This document shows, piece after piece, positions 55,668 through 64,000 of a stretch of 64,000 nucleotides of DNA. This stretch comes from Rhodopseudomonas sp. GTDB taxonomy: Bacteria; Pseudomonadota; Alphaproteobacteria; Rhizobiales; Xanthobacteraceae. The notes under the pieces were generated by a model, which saw nothing but the letters and a program-made list of their open reading frames with translations, did not search any database and had not been told where the DNA came from. The stretch is from positions 29,961 to 93,960 of the forward strand of contig WGNB01000029.1 in the NCBI GenBank assembly GCA_016124795.1, written 5' to 3'. Position 1 is the first letter of the stretch. Each line of letters starts with the position of its first letter. The translations under genes and the position numbers were made by a program.

Positions 55668-55713
55668 GGCGCGCATGGTCCCCGGGGCCTTGCCCCCGGG
55701 AGCCTTGCGCGCC
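55668..55713. terminator. bidirectional intrinsic terminator after ecfG
   Basis: GGCGCGCA pairs with TGCGCGCC and an inner CCCCGGGG/CCCCCGGG stem lies between; TTTTAT follows on the plus side and AACAAAA precedes (T-rich on the minus side). It separates ecfG from the convergent DUF1328 gene. Confidence 0.75.
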
Positions 55714-55753
55714 TGATTGTTTTATCCTGATTGTTTTATAACGCAGCGGCGCT

Positions 55754-55933
55754 TTACAGCGCCGTCGACGACCGGCCACGCACCAGGTGAATAACCGCGG
55801 AGACCAGAAACAGGATAATCGCGACGAAGAAAACCAGCTTGGCGGCCTCGATGGCCACCCCGGCGATGCCACCGAAACCAAGAACGGCGGCAATCAATGC
55901 AACAACCAAAAACGTGATGGCCCAGCCCATCAT
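55754..55933 (-). CDS. DUF1328 family small membrane protein
   Basis: 59 residues. [40 protein letters not shown] and [13 protein letters not shown] make two membrane helices with the YtjA/DUF1328 pattern. AGGAGG precedes the double ATG. A longer frame upstream runs through a 15-bp repeat and is not part of the gene. Under an exact EcfG promoter; members in other alphaproteobacteria are often stress-induced. Confidence 0.9.
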   Translation of the reverse strand: MMGWAITFLVVALIAAVLGFGGIAGVAIEAAKLVFFVAIILFLVSAVIHLVRGRSSTAL

Positions 55934-55973
55934 GGCGACCTCCTGCGCTGTCTGAAATGAATTGTCCTGGAAA

Positions 55974-55998
55974 AACGCCCGGCCGGTCGAAATGTTCC
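55974..55998 (-). promoter_or_regulatory. EcfG-type promoter of the DUF1328 gene
   Basis: Minus strand: GGAAC (55994-55998), 16-bp spacer, CGTT (55974-55977). Exact consensus, about 40 bp before the start codon. Confidence 0.75.
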
Positions 55999-56042
55999 TT
56001 CGCCGCCTCTGGCCTGCCGTGCCGATGATGGACACTGTGCCG

Positions 56043-56108
56043 CAGAACGACATGGCGCAGAACGACATGGCGGAGAACGACATGGCGGAGAAAGACATGG
56101 CGGAGAAA
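56043..56108. repeat. 15-bp tandem repeat, four copies plus a partial
   Basis: The unit CAGAACGACATGGCG (later copies begin GAG, one has AAA for AAC) is repeated four times just upstream of the DUF1328 promoter. It differs in sequence from the repeat at 55542 but shares the 15-bp period. Likely length-variable between strains. Confidence 0.75.
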
Positions 56109-56281
56109 ACCGCGACCGTCATTCGGACGGCGAAGCGCACATCGTCATTTGCCGCCGCAAACGGTCAACGCTCCGGCAAGACACCGCCGACGCGAAATCC
56201 AATCCGGCGCAGGAAGATCCACGACCCATCGCAAAGTTCGTAAAGCAGGCTAGACTAGTGCTGCATCAGGACCGAACGACC

Positions 56282-57862
56282 ATGGCCGGGCTCAAGACCT
56301 ATCGTGCGAAACGCCGGTTCGACGTCACCGCCGAGCCAAAGGGAAAGATCACACGCAAAAGCGGGCACGCCTACGTCATTCAAAAGCACGCGGCGCGCCG
56401 GCTGCATTACGATCTGCGGCTCGAACTGGACGGCGTCATGAAAAGCTGGGCGGTGACGCGCGGCCCCAGCCTGGTAGCCGGCGAGAAGCGTCTGGCAGTA
56501 CAGGTCGAGGACCACCCGCTGGCCTACAACAGCTTCGAAGGCACGATCCCGCGCGGGGAATACGGCGGCGGCACCGTTATGGTCTGGGATCGCGGCAACT
56601 GGAAGCCGCAAGAGGACGCTCATAAAGGCCTGAAGAAAGGCCATTTGTCGTTCGTCCTCAATGGCAAGAAACTGCACGGCCTGTGGCATCTGGTTCGGAT
56701 GCACCGGCGGCGCGGCGAGACCCACGACAACTGGCTGCTGATCAAGGCCGATGACGAAGCCGCCCGTCGCACCGGCGACCAGGATATCCTCGACGAAGCC
56801 ACACGGTCGGCCAAGACCGGCCGCACTCTGGAAGAAATTGCCGCCGGCCAGGGCAAGACCGCTCGCCCGACCGGGACGAGCGCCAAAACCCGAACGGCGG
56901 CGGCAACGGCGCGCCGAATAGCCAAATCCACAACAACACGACAGCGCGCTGCCGGCACGGCACAGCCGCCGCCCCATAAACGCCGTGCGCGGAGCGGCGA
57001 AAAAGTCATCGTCGAAGGCATCACGCTCAGCCATCCCGACCGGCTCTATTGGGACGCCGTCAAAGTGACGAAGCAGGACCTCGCCGCCTATTATCGCGAT
57101 GTCTGGACATGGATGGCCCCGCATGTGGTCGGCCGGCCGATATCGCTGGTGCGCTGCCCCGACGGCATTGGAGGAACCTGCTTCTTCCAGAAACATGCCG
57201 CGGCCGGCATCGCCACAGACCATCTGCATCTAATTCCGGAGAAAGACGACAAGATCATCTCGATCGACGATCTCGCCGGGCTGATCTCGCTGGTGCAGGC
57301 TGGCGTTCTCGAAATCCACACCCGCGGCAGCACGGCCATTGATCGCGACAACGCCGACCGGCTGGTGTTCGATCTCGATCCCGGACCGGGCACCGACTGG
57401 TCCGACGTGGTGGCGGCCGCCCGTGCCGTGCGCAAAAAACTCACAGCCCTCAAACTTAAAAGTTTTCTCAAGACCTCCGGCGGCAAGGGCCTGCATGTCG
57501 TCGTACCGGTCGCGCCAACGCCCTGGGCGCGGGCCAAGACCTTCGCCCAACGGATTGCGTCCAGCATGGCGGCGGAATCGCCGGAGCTTTATGTCGCGAC
57601 CGCGACCAAGAGCAAACGCAACAACCGGATATTCATCGACTACCTGCGCAACAGCCACGACGCCACCACGGTCGCGCCGTTCTCGACCCGCGCCCGGCTG
57701 GGCGCGGCGGTGTCGACGCCGATCGGTTGGAGCGAACTCGGTAAACTGAAAGGCGCCGACGATTATACGCTGCGCAACCTGCCGGCCCGGCTCAAGCGAC
57801 TGCGCCGCGATCCATGGTCCGGCATCGGCCGGATCAAACAAAAGCTTCCCAGTACAATCTAG
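56282..57862 (+). CDS. LigD-like protein: 3'-phosphoesterase plus polymerase/primase, no ligase domain
   Basis: 526 residues. Residues about 30-145 are the LigD phosphoesterase domain (YVIQKHAARRLHYDLRLELD, FEGTIPRGEYGGGTVMVWD). A basic Ala/Thr/Arg linker (about 190-245) replaces the expected ATP-dependent ligase domain. The C-terminal half is the LigD polymerase: SHPDRLYWDAVKVTKQDLAA, the DxD metal site in LVFDLDPGPGTDW, KTSGGKGLHVVVP, and ATTVAPFSTRARLGAAVSTP. Rhizobial LigD is commonly PE-LIG-POL, so this is a ligase-less form. It would need a separate ligase and Ku, neither in the window. ATG 56282 is preferred over GTG 56258. Confidence 0.9.
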   Translation: MAGLKTYRAKRRFDVTAEPKGKITRKSGHAYVIQKHAARRLHYDLRLELDGVMKSWAVTRGPSLVAGEKRLAVQVEDHPLAYNSFEGTIPRGEYGGGTVMVWDRGNWKPQEDAHKGLKKGHLSFVLNGKKLHGLWHLVRMHRRRGETHDNWLLIKADDEAARRTGDQDILDEATRSAKTGRTLEEIAAGQGKTARPTGTSAKTRTAAATARRIAKSTTTRQRAAGTAQPPPHKRRARSGEKVIVEGITLSHPDRLYWDAVKVTKQDLAAYYRDVWTWMAPHVVGRPISLVRCPDGIGGTCFFQKHAAAGIATDHLHLIPEKDDKIISIDDLAGLISLVQAGVLEIHTRGSTAIDRDNADRLVFDLDPGPGTDWSDVVAAARAVRKKLTALKLKSFLKTSGGKGLHVVVPVAPTPWARAKTFAQRIASSMAAESPELYVATATKSKRNNRIFIDYLRNSHDATTVAPFSTRARLGAAVSTPIGWSELGKLKGADDYTLRNLPARLKRLRRDPWSGIGRIKQKLPSTI

Positions 57863-57895
57863 AACCGGGAGCGGACGCCCCCCGGCCCTCGCGAT

Positions 57896-57921
57896 GGAAC
57901 CGCGACGCATTGCCGCGCGTT
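57896..57921 (+). promoter_or_regulatory. EcfG-type promoter of the iron-permease-family gene
   Basis: GGAAC (57896-57900), 17-bp spacer, CGTT (57918-57921). Exact consensus with the longer permitted spacer; about 65 bp before the gene. Confidence 0.65.
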
Positions 57922-57986
57922 GAAGGCCGCCATCGACTCGCGGCGACACCGGCCGCGCAAACAATCTGCCCACATAAAGGACCGCC

Positions 57987-58526
57987 ATGGCCCGAAGCCC
58001 GACGAAACCGGCGCAACGCAAGATCGGCGAAAGCGCCAACGACAATCATCCGCTCGCCGCCCACTTTGCCAAATTCGCACAATCGACGTCGCAGGCGACC
58101 GGACATCCGGCAGCTTTTCTGCTCGCGGTCGTGGTGGTCGTCGTCTGGATCGTCACCGGCCCGCTCTTCAATTACAGCGATACCTGGCAACTGGTCATCA
58201 ATACCGGCACCACGATCGTCACCTTCCTGATGGTGTTCCTCATTCAAAACACCCAGAATCGCGACATGATGTCGATGCAACTCAAATTGTCGGAATTGGT
58301 ACTGGCGATGAAAGGCGCCGAGAACAAGTTTGCCGCGATTGAAGACCTCAGCGACGAGGAACTGAAGGAACTGCACGAGGACTGCCGCGCTCGCGCCGAC
58401 ATCACCGCCGATCATCTCGAGCAAAGGCACAATCGGGCGAAAGCTCCCGCCAGCAAACCGGCCGCAAAATCGAAATCCGCCAAGGCATCGCCGTCGCGTC
58501 ACGCCGACAAGCTGGTCAAGGCCTGA
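57987..58526 (+). CDS. low-affinity iron permease family protein
   Basis: 179 residues. The PF04120 core is ATGHPAAFLLAVVVVVVWIV, GPLFNYSDTWQLVINTGTTI and VTFLMVFLIQNTQNRDMMSM, two membrane helices with the NTQNRD signature, then KLSELVLAMKGAENKFAAIE and a basic Ala/Lys tail (about 150-179). Named for yeast Fet4, but bacterial members are short and their transport role is unproven. Likely a stress-response gene from its EcfG promoter. Confidence 0.88.
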   Translation: MARSPTKPAQRKIGESANDNHPLAAHFAKFAQSTSQATGHPAAFLLAVVVVVVWIVTGPLFNYSDTWQLVINTGTTIVTFLMVFLIQNTQNRDMMSMQLKLSELVLAMKGAENKFAAIEDLSDEELKELHEDCRARADITADHLEQRHNRAKAPASKPAAKSKSAKASPSRHADKLVKA

Positions 58527-58579
58527 CGTGCCCCAAGTTCGGGCATGACACAAAACTGCGCGGCTTTGGCCCGAATATT

Positions 58580-58604
58580 GGAACCATTACTCGCTTCGGC
58601 GGTT
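58580..58604 (+). promoter_or_regulatory. EcfG-like promoter upstream of the lipoprotein gene
   Basis: GGAAC (58580-58584), 16-bp spacer, GGTT (58601-58604), one mismatch to the consensus. It would leave a leader of about 155 bases before the lipoprotein gene, so the assignment is less certain than for the others. Confidence 0.45.
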
Positions 58605-58767
58605 AGTCGTTCGCGACAGCGCGGATAGCAACGGCTTGCGATAAGAGACCGCGTCCGCGTCGTTTGGCGGCACCCTGGACCTTGCCCTCGAAGACCCTGC
58701 GCCGCCTTTTCAATCGATCCAATCGGGCGACCGATTGTCTGGGACAGCATTGTCAAGGAGAGCCACG

Positions 58768-59031
58768 ATGAAGAAATTGCTGATCGTATGTGCCGCGGCG
58801 CTGGCACTGGCCGGTTGTCAAACCGTCGAACAAGACCGGGCGTTAGGCGGCGCCGCCATCGGCGGTATTGCCGGCACGGCGATTGGCGCGGCGGCGGGCG
58901 GCTCGGTCGGCAGCGCGCTGGCCGGCGGCGCGATTGGCGCCGGCGCGGGCGCCATCATCGGCTCCGCGACAACCCCGCGCCGTTGCTACTGGCGCGACCG
59001 CTACGGCCACCGTCACTGGCGCCGCTGCTAA
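58768..59031 (+). CDS. glycine-zipper lipoprotein
   Basis: 87 residues. Lipobox in MKKLLIVCAAALALAGCQTV (Cys17), then a glycine-zipper stretch (GGAAIGGIAGTAIGAAAGGS, continuing to residue 70) and a basic/aromatic tail RCYWRDRYGHRHWRRC. GGAG precedes the ATG. Similar to small envelope stress lipoproteins (YMGG/osmotically inducible type). Terminator follows. Confidence 0.85.
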   Translation: MKKLLIVCAAALALAGCQTVEQDRALGGAAIGGIAGTAIGAAAGGSVGSALAGGAIGAGAGAIIGSATTPRRCYWRDRYGHRHWRRC

Positions 59032-59058
59032 CAGCGCAGGCGCATGACAGAAGTTCCC

Positions 59059-59093
59059 GAAGGCCCGTGCATGGCGCGGGCCTTCGTCGTTTT
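59059..59093 (+). terminator. intrinsic terminator after the lipoprotein gene
   Basis: GAAGGCCCG pairs with CGGGCCTTC over a 9-base loop and is followed by GTCGTTTT. Confidence 0.75.
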
Positions 59094-59199
59094 GCCACAA
59101 CTCCGAAATAGAGAATCGGAATCATCACGTCGGTTTCAACGCCGGATTCGTTAAGAACCGTCGTTTGATAATCAGAGGCGTAACGAATCGATTCGGGAC

Positions 59200-59721
59200 A
59201 TGGCACACAGGGGTGGAACTTTGGACAATCCGCTGAAGGCAACGCGCAAGGTGCGGCGACCGGTCAATTATGGCCGGCTATGGACAATGGCGGCCGGTGC
59301 AGCTTTGTTTTGCAGCCTTGGGTACGGTCCCGCTTCAGCCCAGGATACCGCGCCCGAAAAGGCGAAAGTCCACATCGCCAAGACCAAGGCACCGCAAAAA
59401 CCGACCGTCAGAATCAAGAGCGCCCACGATCGCAGCGGCCATTTTTCCGGTATCGCCTCATTTTACGACAAAGACTACCGCGGCAAGACAGCCAGCGGCG
59501 CGCGCTACGACGGCCGCAAATTTACCGCCGCCCATCGCACCCTGCCCTTCGGCACGCGGGTCCGAGTCACCGATAAAAACACGCACCGTAGCGTAACCGT
59601 CGTTGTCAATGACCGCGGACCGTTCATTAAAGGCCGCGTCATCGACCTGTCCTACGCCGCAGCCCAGGCCCTGCGCATGGAAGACCGCGGCCTGGTCCAG
59701 GTCACCGCCTCGATCGAGTAA
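59200..59721 (+). CDS. rlpA: RlpA-like septal/peptidoglycan-associated protein
   Basis: 173 residues. An N-terminal hydrophobic stretch (LWTMAAGAALFCSLGYGPAS, near residue 27) acts as signal or anchor; the double-psi beta-barrel covers about 85-173: GIASFYDKDYRGKTASGARY, FTAAHRTLPFGTRVRVTDK, VTVVVNDRGPFIKGRVIDLS and AAQALRMEDRGLVQV. The conserved His and Asp of lytic transglycosylase RlpA are present, but there is no SPOR domain, so it is a short form. Confidence 0.87.
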   Translation: MAHRGGTLDNPLKATRKVRRPVNYGRLWTMAAGAALFCSLGYGPASAQDTAPEKAKVHIAKTKAPQKPTVRIKSAHDRSGHFSGIASFYDKDYRGKTASGARYDGRKFTAAHRTLPFGTRVRVTDKNTHRSVTVVVNDRGPFIKGRVIDLSYAAAQALRMEDRGLVQVTASIE

Positions 59722-59927
59722 CGGGATACGCCGCCGACGGGATAGCCAACCCCGCACCGGAGTCCCGAATTGTCGCGCCATGAGGCGCGCCCTTGTTGGG
59801 CCGCTGGGGCTGCGCACGCCGCAATGGCAGGCGAAATCATTTCATTTCCGACGCCGAGTCATTTAACTGACTACCGGCTCGAATGTCCCTGCCCTCCTGT
59901 CGCCGCTCCGCCCCACAAGGAATGCCT

Positions 59928-60512
59928 ATGCCCGCCAAGCGCCCCGCGCCCCGCCTCGCCGTCCCCGAAGAATCCGGCATGGACGCCGCCCAGCGCGCCT
60001 TGATGAAATCGATCCGCTCCGGCCCGCGCGGCAAGTCGGTCACCCCTCGCGGCCCTTTCGCTGTCTGGTTGCATGCGCCGCAATTCGGCCAGTTGGCCCA
60101 GGCGCTCGGCGGCCATTGCCGCTACAAAACCGCGGTGCCGCCGCGCTTGTCGGAATTCGCCATCCTTTGCACCGCCCGGCTTTGGCGCGCCCAATACGAA
60201 TGGTTCGCCCACGCGCCGATCGCGGAGAAGGCCGGCGTCAAGCCGAAAACCATCGCCGACCTGCGCGCCGGCCGGCTGCCGAAGTCAGCCGCCAAGGACG
60301 AACGCGCGATCTACGATTTCGTCCACGAGCTTTACAAGAAGAAGCGCGTCAGCGACCGCAACTACAAGCGGGTCCATGCTCTGCTCGGCGATGCCGGCAC
60401 CGTCGAGTTCGTCGGCATCGTCGGCTATTATGCGATGGTGGCGATGACGCTGAACGTCTTCGGCATGCTGCCACCGGCGGCCGAAAAGCTGGCCTTCAGC
60501 GAGCCGAAATAA
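59928..60512 (+). CDS. carboxymuconolactone decarboxylase family-like protein
   Basis: 194 residues from ATG 59928, chosen because AAGGA lies six bases upstream. RLSEFAILCTARLWRAQYEW followed by FAHAPIAEKAGVKPKTIADL is the PF02627 helix pair; the AhpD redox CxxC is absent, only one cysteine being near. Members range from decarboxylases to peroxidase-like proteins; this one has no assigned reaction. Stands alone between rlpA and a convergent small gene. Confidence 0.82.
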   Translation: MPAKRPAPRLAVPEESGMDAAQRALMKSIRSGPRGKSVTPRGPFAVWLHAPQFGQLAQALGGHCRYKTAVPPRLSEFAILCTARLWRAQYEWFAHAPIAEKAGVKPKTIADLRAGRLPKSAAKDERAIYDFVHELYKKKRVSDRNYKRVHALLGDAGTVEFVGIVGYYAMVAMTLNVFGMLPPAAEKLAFSEPK

Positions 60513-60539
60513 GCTGGCCGCAGCGGTAAACGTAAGACA

Positions 60540-60570
60540 CGATCCCGACGCCGCGACAGCGCCGGGATCG
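60540..60570. terminator. possible bidirectional terminator hairpin
   Basis: CGATCCCG pairs with CGGGATCG around a 15-base loop between two convergent genes. No T-run follows, so termination is uncertain. Confidence 0.4.
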
Positions 60571-60591
60571 CGACAATTAACGTCATCAAAA

Positions 60592-60822
60592 TCAGCAAAC
60601 GGTGCGCTTGCGCACGACAACGGTGCCATTCGCACGATGCGTGCGCACCGTGACCGTGCGGCAGGACGCACGATGGTGTCGCCAGCCATAGTGGTGACCA
60701 TGATCGACGTGCTCGCGAACGACGACGCCATTGCCACCGGCATGGACAACGACTTCTGCCGAAGCCGGCAAGGCGCTCAGCAAAGCCGCGCCGACAACGG
60801 CGCCGATAATTGCGATTTTCAT
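60592..60822 (-). CDS. small exported His-rich protein
   Basis: 76 residues. Signal peptide MKIAIIGAVVGAALLSALPA; the mature part is His/Arg/Val-rich (VREHVDHGHHYGWRHHRASC) and ends KRTVC, so a disulfide between the two cysteines is likely. AGGAGAACATT before the ATG gives a good ribosome-binding site. Unknown function; metal binding by the His cluster is conceivable. Confidence 0.72.
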   Translation of the reverse strand: MKIAIIGAVVGAALLSALPASAEVVVHAGGNGVVVREHVDHGHHYGWRHHRASCRTVTVRTHRANGTVVVRKRTVC

Positions 60823-60953
60823 AATGTTCTCCTCGGTTCAACCATGCGATACAAACGCCGAACCGAGAAGATAGTTTCGTCAGCGCTTCGTGATTTGAAA
60901 CGCACCGGACATTCAAACCAATTTCTGTTGCAACTAATTAATTCCGGATCGCA

Positions 60954-62522
<1,569 letters not shown>

Positions 62523-62727
62523 AACCCGATATGGCAACGATTCACCGCGATTGCCAACCTTTGCTGCATAGATTGAGTGCAAATCGGGCAAATGCCGTTG
62601 AAATTTGCGGCAATTCGTCACGGATATCGTCCGTATACCGATAAAATGCCGAATTCTTGTCGACCGCGGCACATGGCACGTCAATTGCTCCCGTTATGAC
62701 GAATTAACAAAATACGGAGTGAGCTTT

Positions 62728-63813
62728 ATGCGACGTCGCGATTTTGCAAAATTGGCTCTGGCTGGTGCCGCCGGCACGGTCGCGGCCCCCGCCATCGTCA
62801 AGGCGGACAGCACCTTCAACTGGAAAATGACCAGCTTCTACGGGCCCAATGCCTATTTCTATTCGACCGGCCCGGGCAGCGCCAAGGATCTCGCCAAGCG
62901 CATCGAGGCGATGTCGAACGGCCGCATCAAGATCCAGTTCTATGGCGCCGGCGAATTGATCCCGGCCGCCGCCGGCTTCGACGCCGTGTCGTCCGGCACC
63001 GTCGAGATGAATTACGCCAACTCCTACTTCTGGACCGGCAAGAGCTTCGCCGCGCAATATTTTACCGCGGTGCCGTTCGGCCTGAACTTTGTCGGCTTCA
63101 ACGGCTGGCTCTATGACGGCGGCGGGCTCGAACTGTGGCGCGAGACCTACGACAAATTCAATCTCATCCCGTTTGCCTGCGGCAATACCGGCGTGCAGAT
63201 GACCGGCTGGTTCAAGAAGCCGATCGAAAAGGTCGAGGACCTCAAGGGCCTCAAGATGCGCATCCCGGGCCTGGCCGGCCGGGTCTACAAGGAACTCGGC
63301 GTCGACGCCTTGCTGCTGGCGCCGGGCGACATCTTCCCCTCGCTTGAGCGCGGTGTCATCGATGCCGCCGAATTCGTCGGCCCTTATCTCGACCGTCAGC
63401 TCGGCCTGCACAAGGTCGCAAAGTATTATTACACCACCGGCTGGCACGAGATGGCGACCACCAGCGAACTGACCATCAACAAGAAGGCCTGGGCCTCACT
63501 GCCGGCGGACCTGCAAGCGATCGTCGAGAACGCCTGCATGGCCTGCAACACCCGCGGCGAAGCCTGGTTGCAGAAGGTCAATGCCGAGGCGATGGACGAC
63601 CTGATCAAGAACCAGGGCGTCCATGCCCAGCCGCTGCCCGACGCCGTCGTCGACGCCCTGCGCGCCGCCAACGACAAGATTCTCGCCGCTGCCGTCGCCA
63701 AGGATCCGATGACCAAGAAGGTCCACGATTCCTACATGGCCTATATGACGTCCTACAAGCAGTGGGCGAAATACAGCGAGAAGCCCTATTACGACAAGAT
63801 TCTCGGGATCTGA
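62728..63813 (+). CDS. TRAP transporter solute-binding protein, DctP family
   Basis: 361 residues from ATG 62728, with GGAG upstream. A twin-arginine signal MRRRDFAKLALAGAAGTVAA precedes the mature SBP_bac_7 fold: AKRIEAMSNGRIKIQFYGAG, the ligand-binding ARG region in DLKGLKMRIPGLAGRVYKEL and QTG-like LERGVIDAAEFVGPYLD. Similar proteins bind organic acids such as pyruvate, lactate or mannonate; the ligand is unknown. Followed immediately by the DctQ gene. Confidence 0.93.
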   Translation: MRRRDFAKLALAGAAGTVAAPAIVKADSTFNWKMTSFYGPNAYFYSTGPGSAKDLAKRIEAMSNGRIKIQFYGAGELIPAAAGFDAVSSGTVEMNYANSYFWTGKSFAAQYFTAVPFGLNFVGFNGWLYDGGGLELWRETYDKFNLIPFACGNTGVQMTGWFKKPIEKVEDLKGLKMRIPGLAGRVYKELGVDALLLAPGDIFPSLERGVIDAAEFVGPYLDRQLGLHKVAKYYYTTGWHEMATTSELTINKKAWASLPADLQAIVENACMACNTRGEAWLQKVNAEAMDDLIKNQGVHAQPLPDAVVDALRAANDKILAAAVAKDPMTKKVHDSYMAYMTSYKQWAKYSEKPYYDKILGI

Positions 63814-63814
63814 C

Positions 63815-64000
63815 GTGAAGGCAGCGGAAAAGCTGGCCGGCGGAATCGATGATTTCATCGATCTCGTCGGCCGAACCATTTCGTGGCTGGCGCTCGCCGT
63901 CGCCATCGTCATGGGAGCCAACGTCTTCCTGCGGTACGGCTTCTCGATCGGTGAAATCTGGGCACAGGAACTGGAGTGGCACCTGCTGGTGCCGCTGACG
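63815..64000 (+). CDS. TRAP transporter small permease, DctQ (cut by window end)
   Basis: Starts with GTG one base after the DctP stop. The visible 62 residues include a first helix (SWLALAVAIVMGANVFLRYG) and the DctQ signature WAQELEWHLLVPLT. The large permease DctM is expected just beyond the window. Confidence 0.85.
   Translation, partial: MKAAEKLAGGIDDFIDLVGRTISWLALAVAIVMGANVFLRYGFSIGEIWAQELEWHLLVPLT

Noticed and set aside
55962..56243. Frame through the 15-bp repeat encoding repeated NDMAE units
   Set aside because: Open only because the repeat period is a multiple of three; no ribosome-binding site and opposite the DUF1328 promoter.

Overview
The window is GC-rich alphaproteobacterial chromosome. 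A PhyR-NepR-EcfG general stress response locus with EcfG-type promoters, a DUF992 protein, a DUF1328 protein, a LapG-like transglutaminase-type cysteine peptidase and IorA/IorB-type oxidoreductases together suggest Hyphomicrobiales (Bradyrhizobiaceae/Xanthobacteraceae-like); the genus is inference. I found no tRNA, rRNA, CRISPR array, insertion sequence or prophage gene.

Region 1 (1-10.1 kb) looks catabolic. A minus-strand operon encodes a cyclase/formamidase-like hydrolase, an FAD oxidoreductase and a Dpp/Opp-type ABC importer (binding protein, two permeases, the second cut by the window edge). Divergent from it is a two-gene indolepyruvate:ferredoxin oxidoreductase-like operon. The 382 bp between them carries repeats that could be operators.

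Region 2 (10.2-36.5 kb, all minus strand) is a large surface-polysaccharide locus. Its promoter-proximal part holds Wza-like export protein, an O-antigen-ligase-like protein, a Wzz/BY-kinase co-polymerase and unknown exported or anchored proteins. Then come GDP-fucose synthesis (gmd, fcl), six glycosyltransferases or methyltransferases in two groups, a Wzx-like flippase, a Wzy-like polymerase, a beta-helix protein and dTDP-rhamnose synthesis (rfbC, rfbB, rfbD, rfbA). The 17-22.6 kb part is visibly AT-richer and looks like a horizontally exchanged serotype cassette.

Region 3 (36.7-47.3 kb) is the divergent, mostly plus-strand half: a second O-antigen-ligase-like protein, a PrpA-like phosphatase, a membrane-anchored protein related to one in the minus half, and an undecaprenyl-phosphate sugar transferase that would start the repeat unit. 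Interleaved on the minus strand are a LapG-like peptidase and a small exported protein with a perfect EcfG promoter. Small zinc-ribbon and membrane proteins and a PAP2 phosphatase follow.

Region 4 (47.5-62.5 kb) has asparagine synthetase, a ClC channel, and the stress-response core: phyR with an HWE kinase on one strand, nepR-ecfG on the other. Seven EcfG-type promoters (GGAAC-N16/17-[C/A/G]GTT) can be read directly, in front of phyR, nepR-ecfG, DUF992, DUF1328, an iron-permease-family gene, a glycine-zipper lipoprotein and the small exported protein of region 3. A LigD-like protein without a ligase domain, RlpA, a carboxymuconolactone-decarboxylase-like protein and a GNAT-nitrilase fusion complete it.

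Region 5 (62.7-64 kb) begins a TRAP transporter operon (DctP, then partial DctQ).
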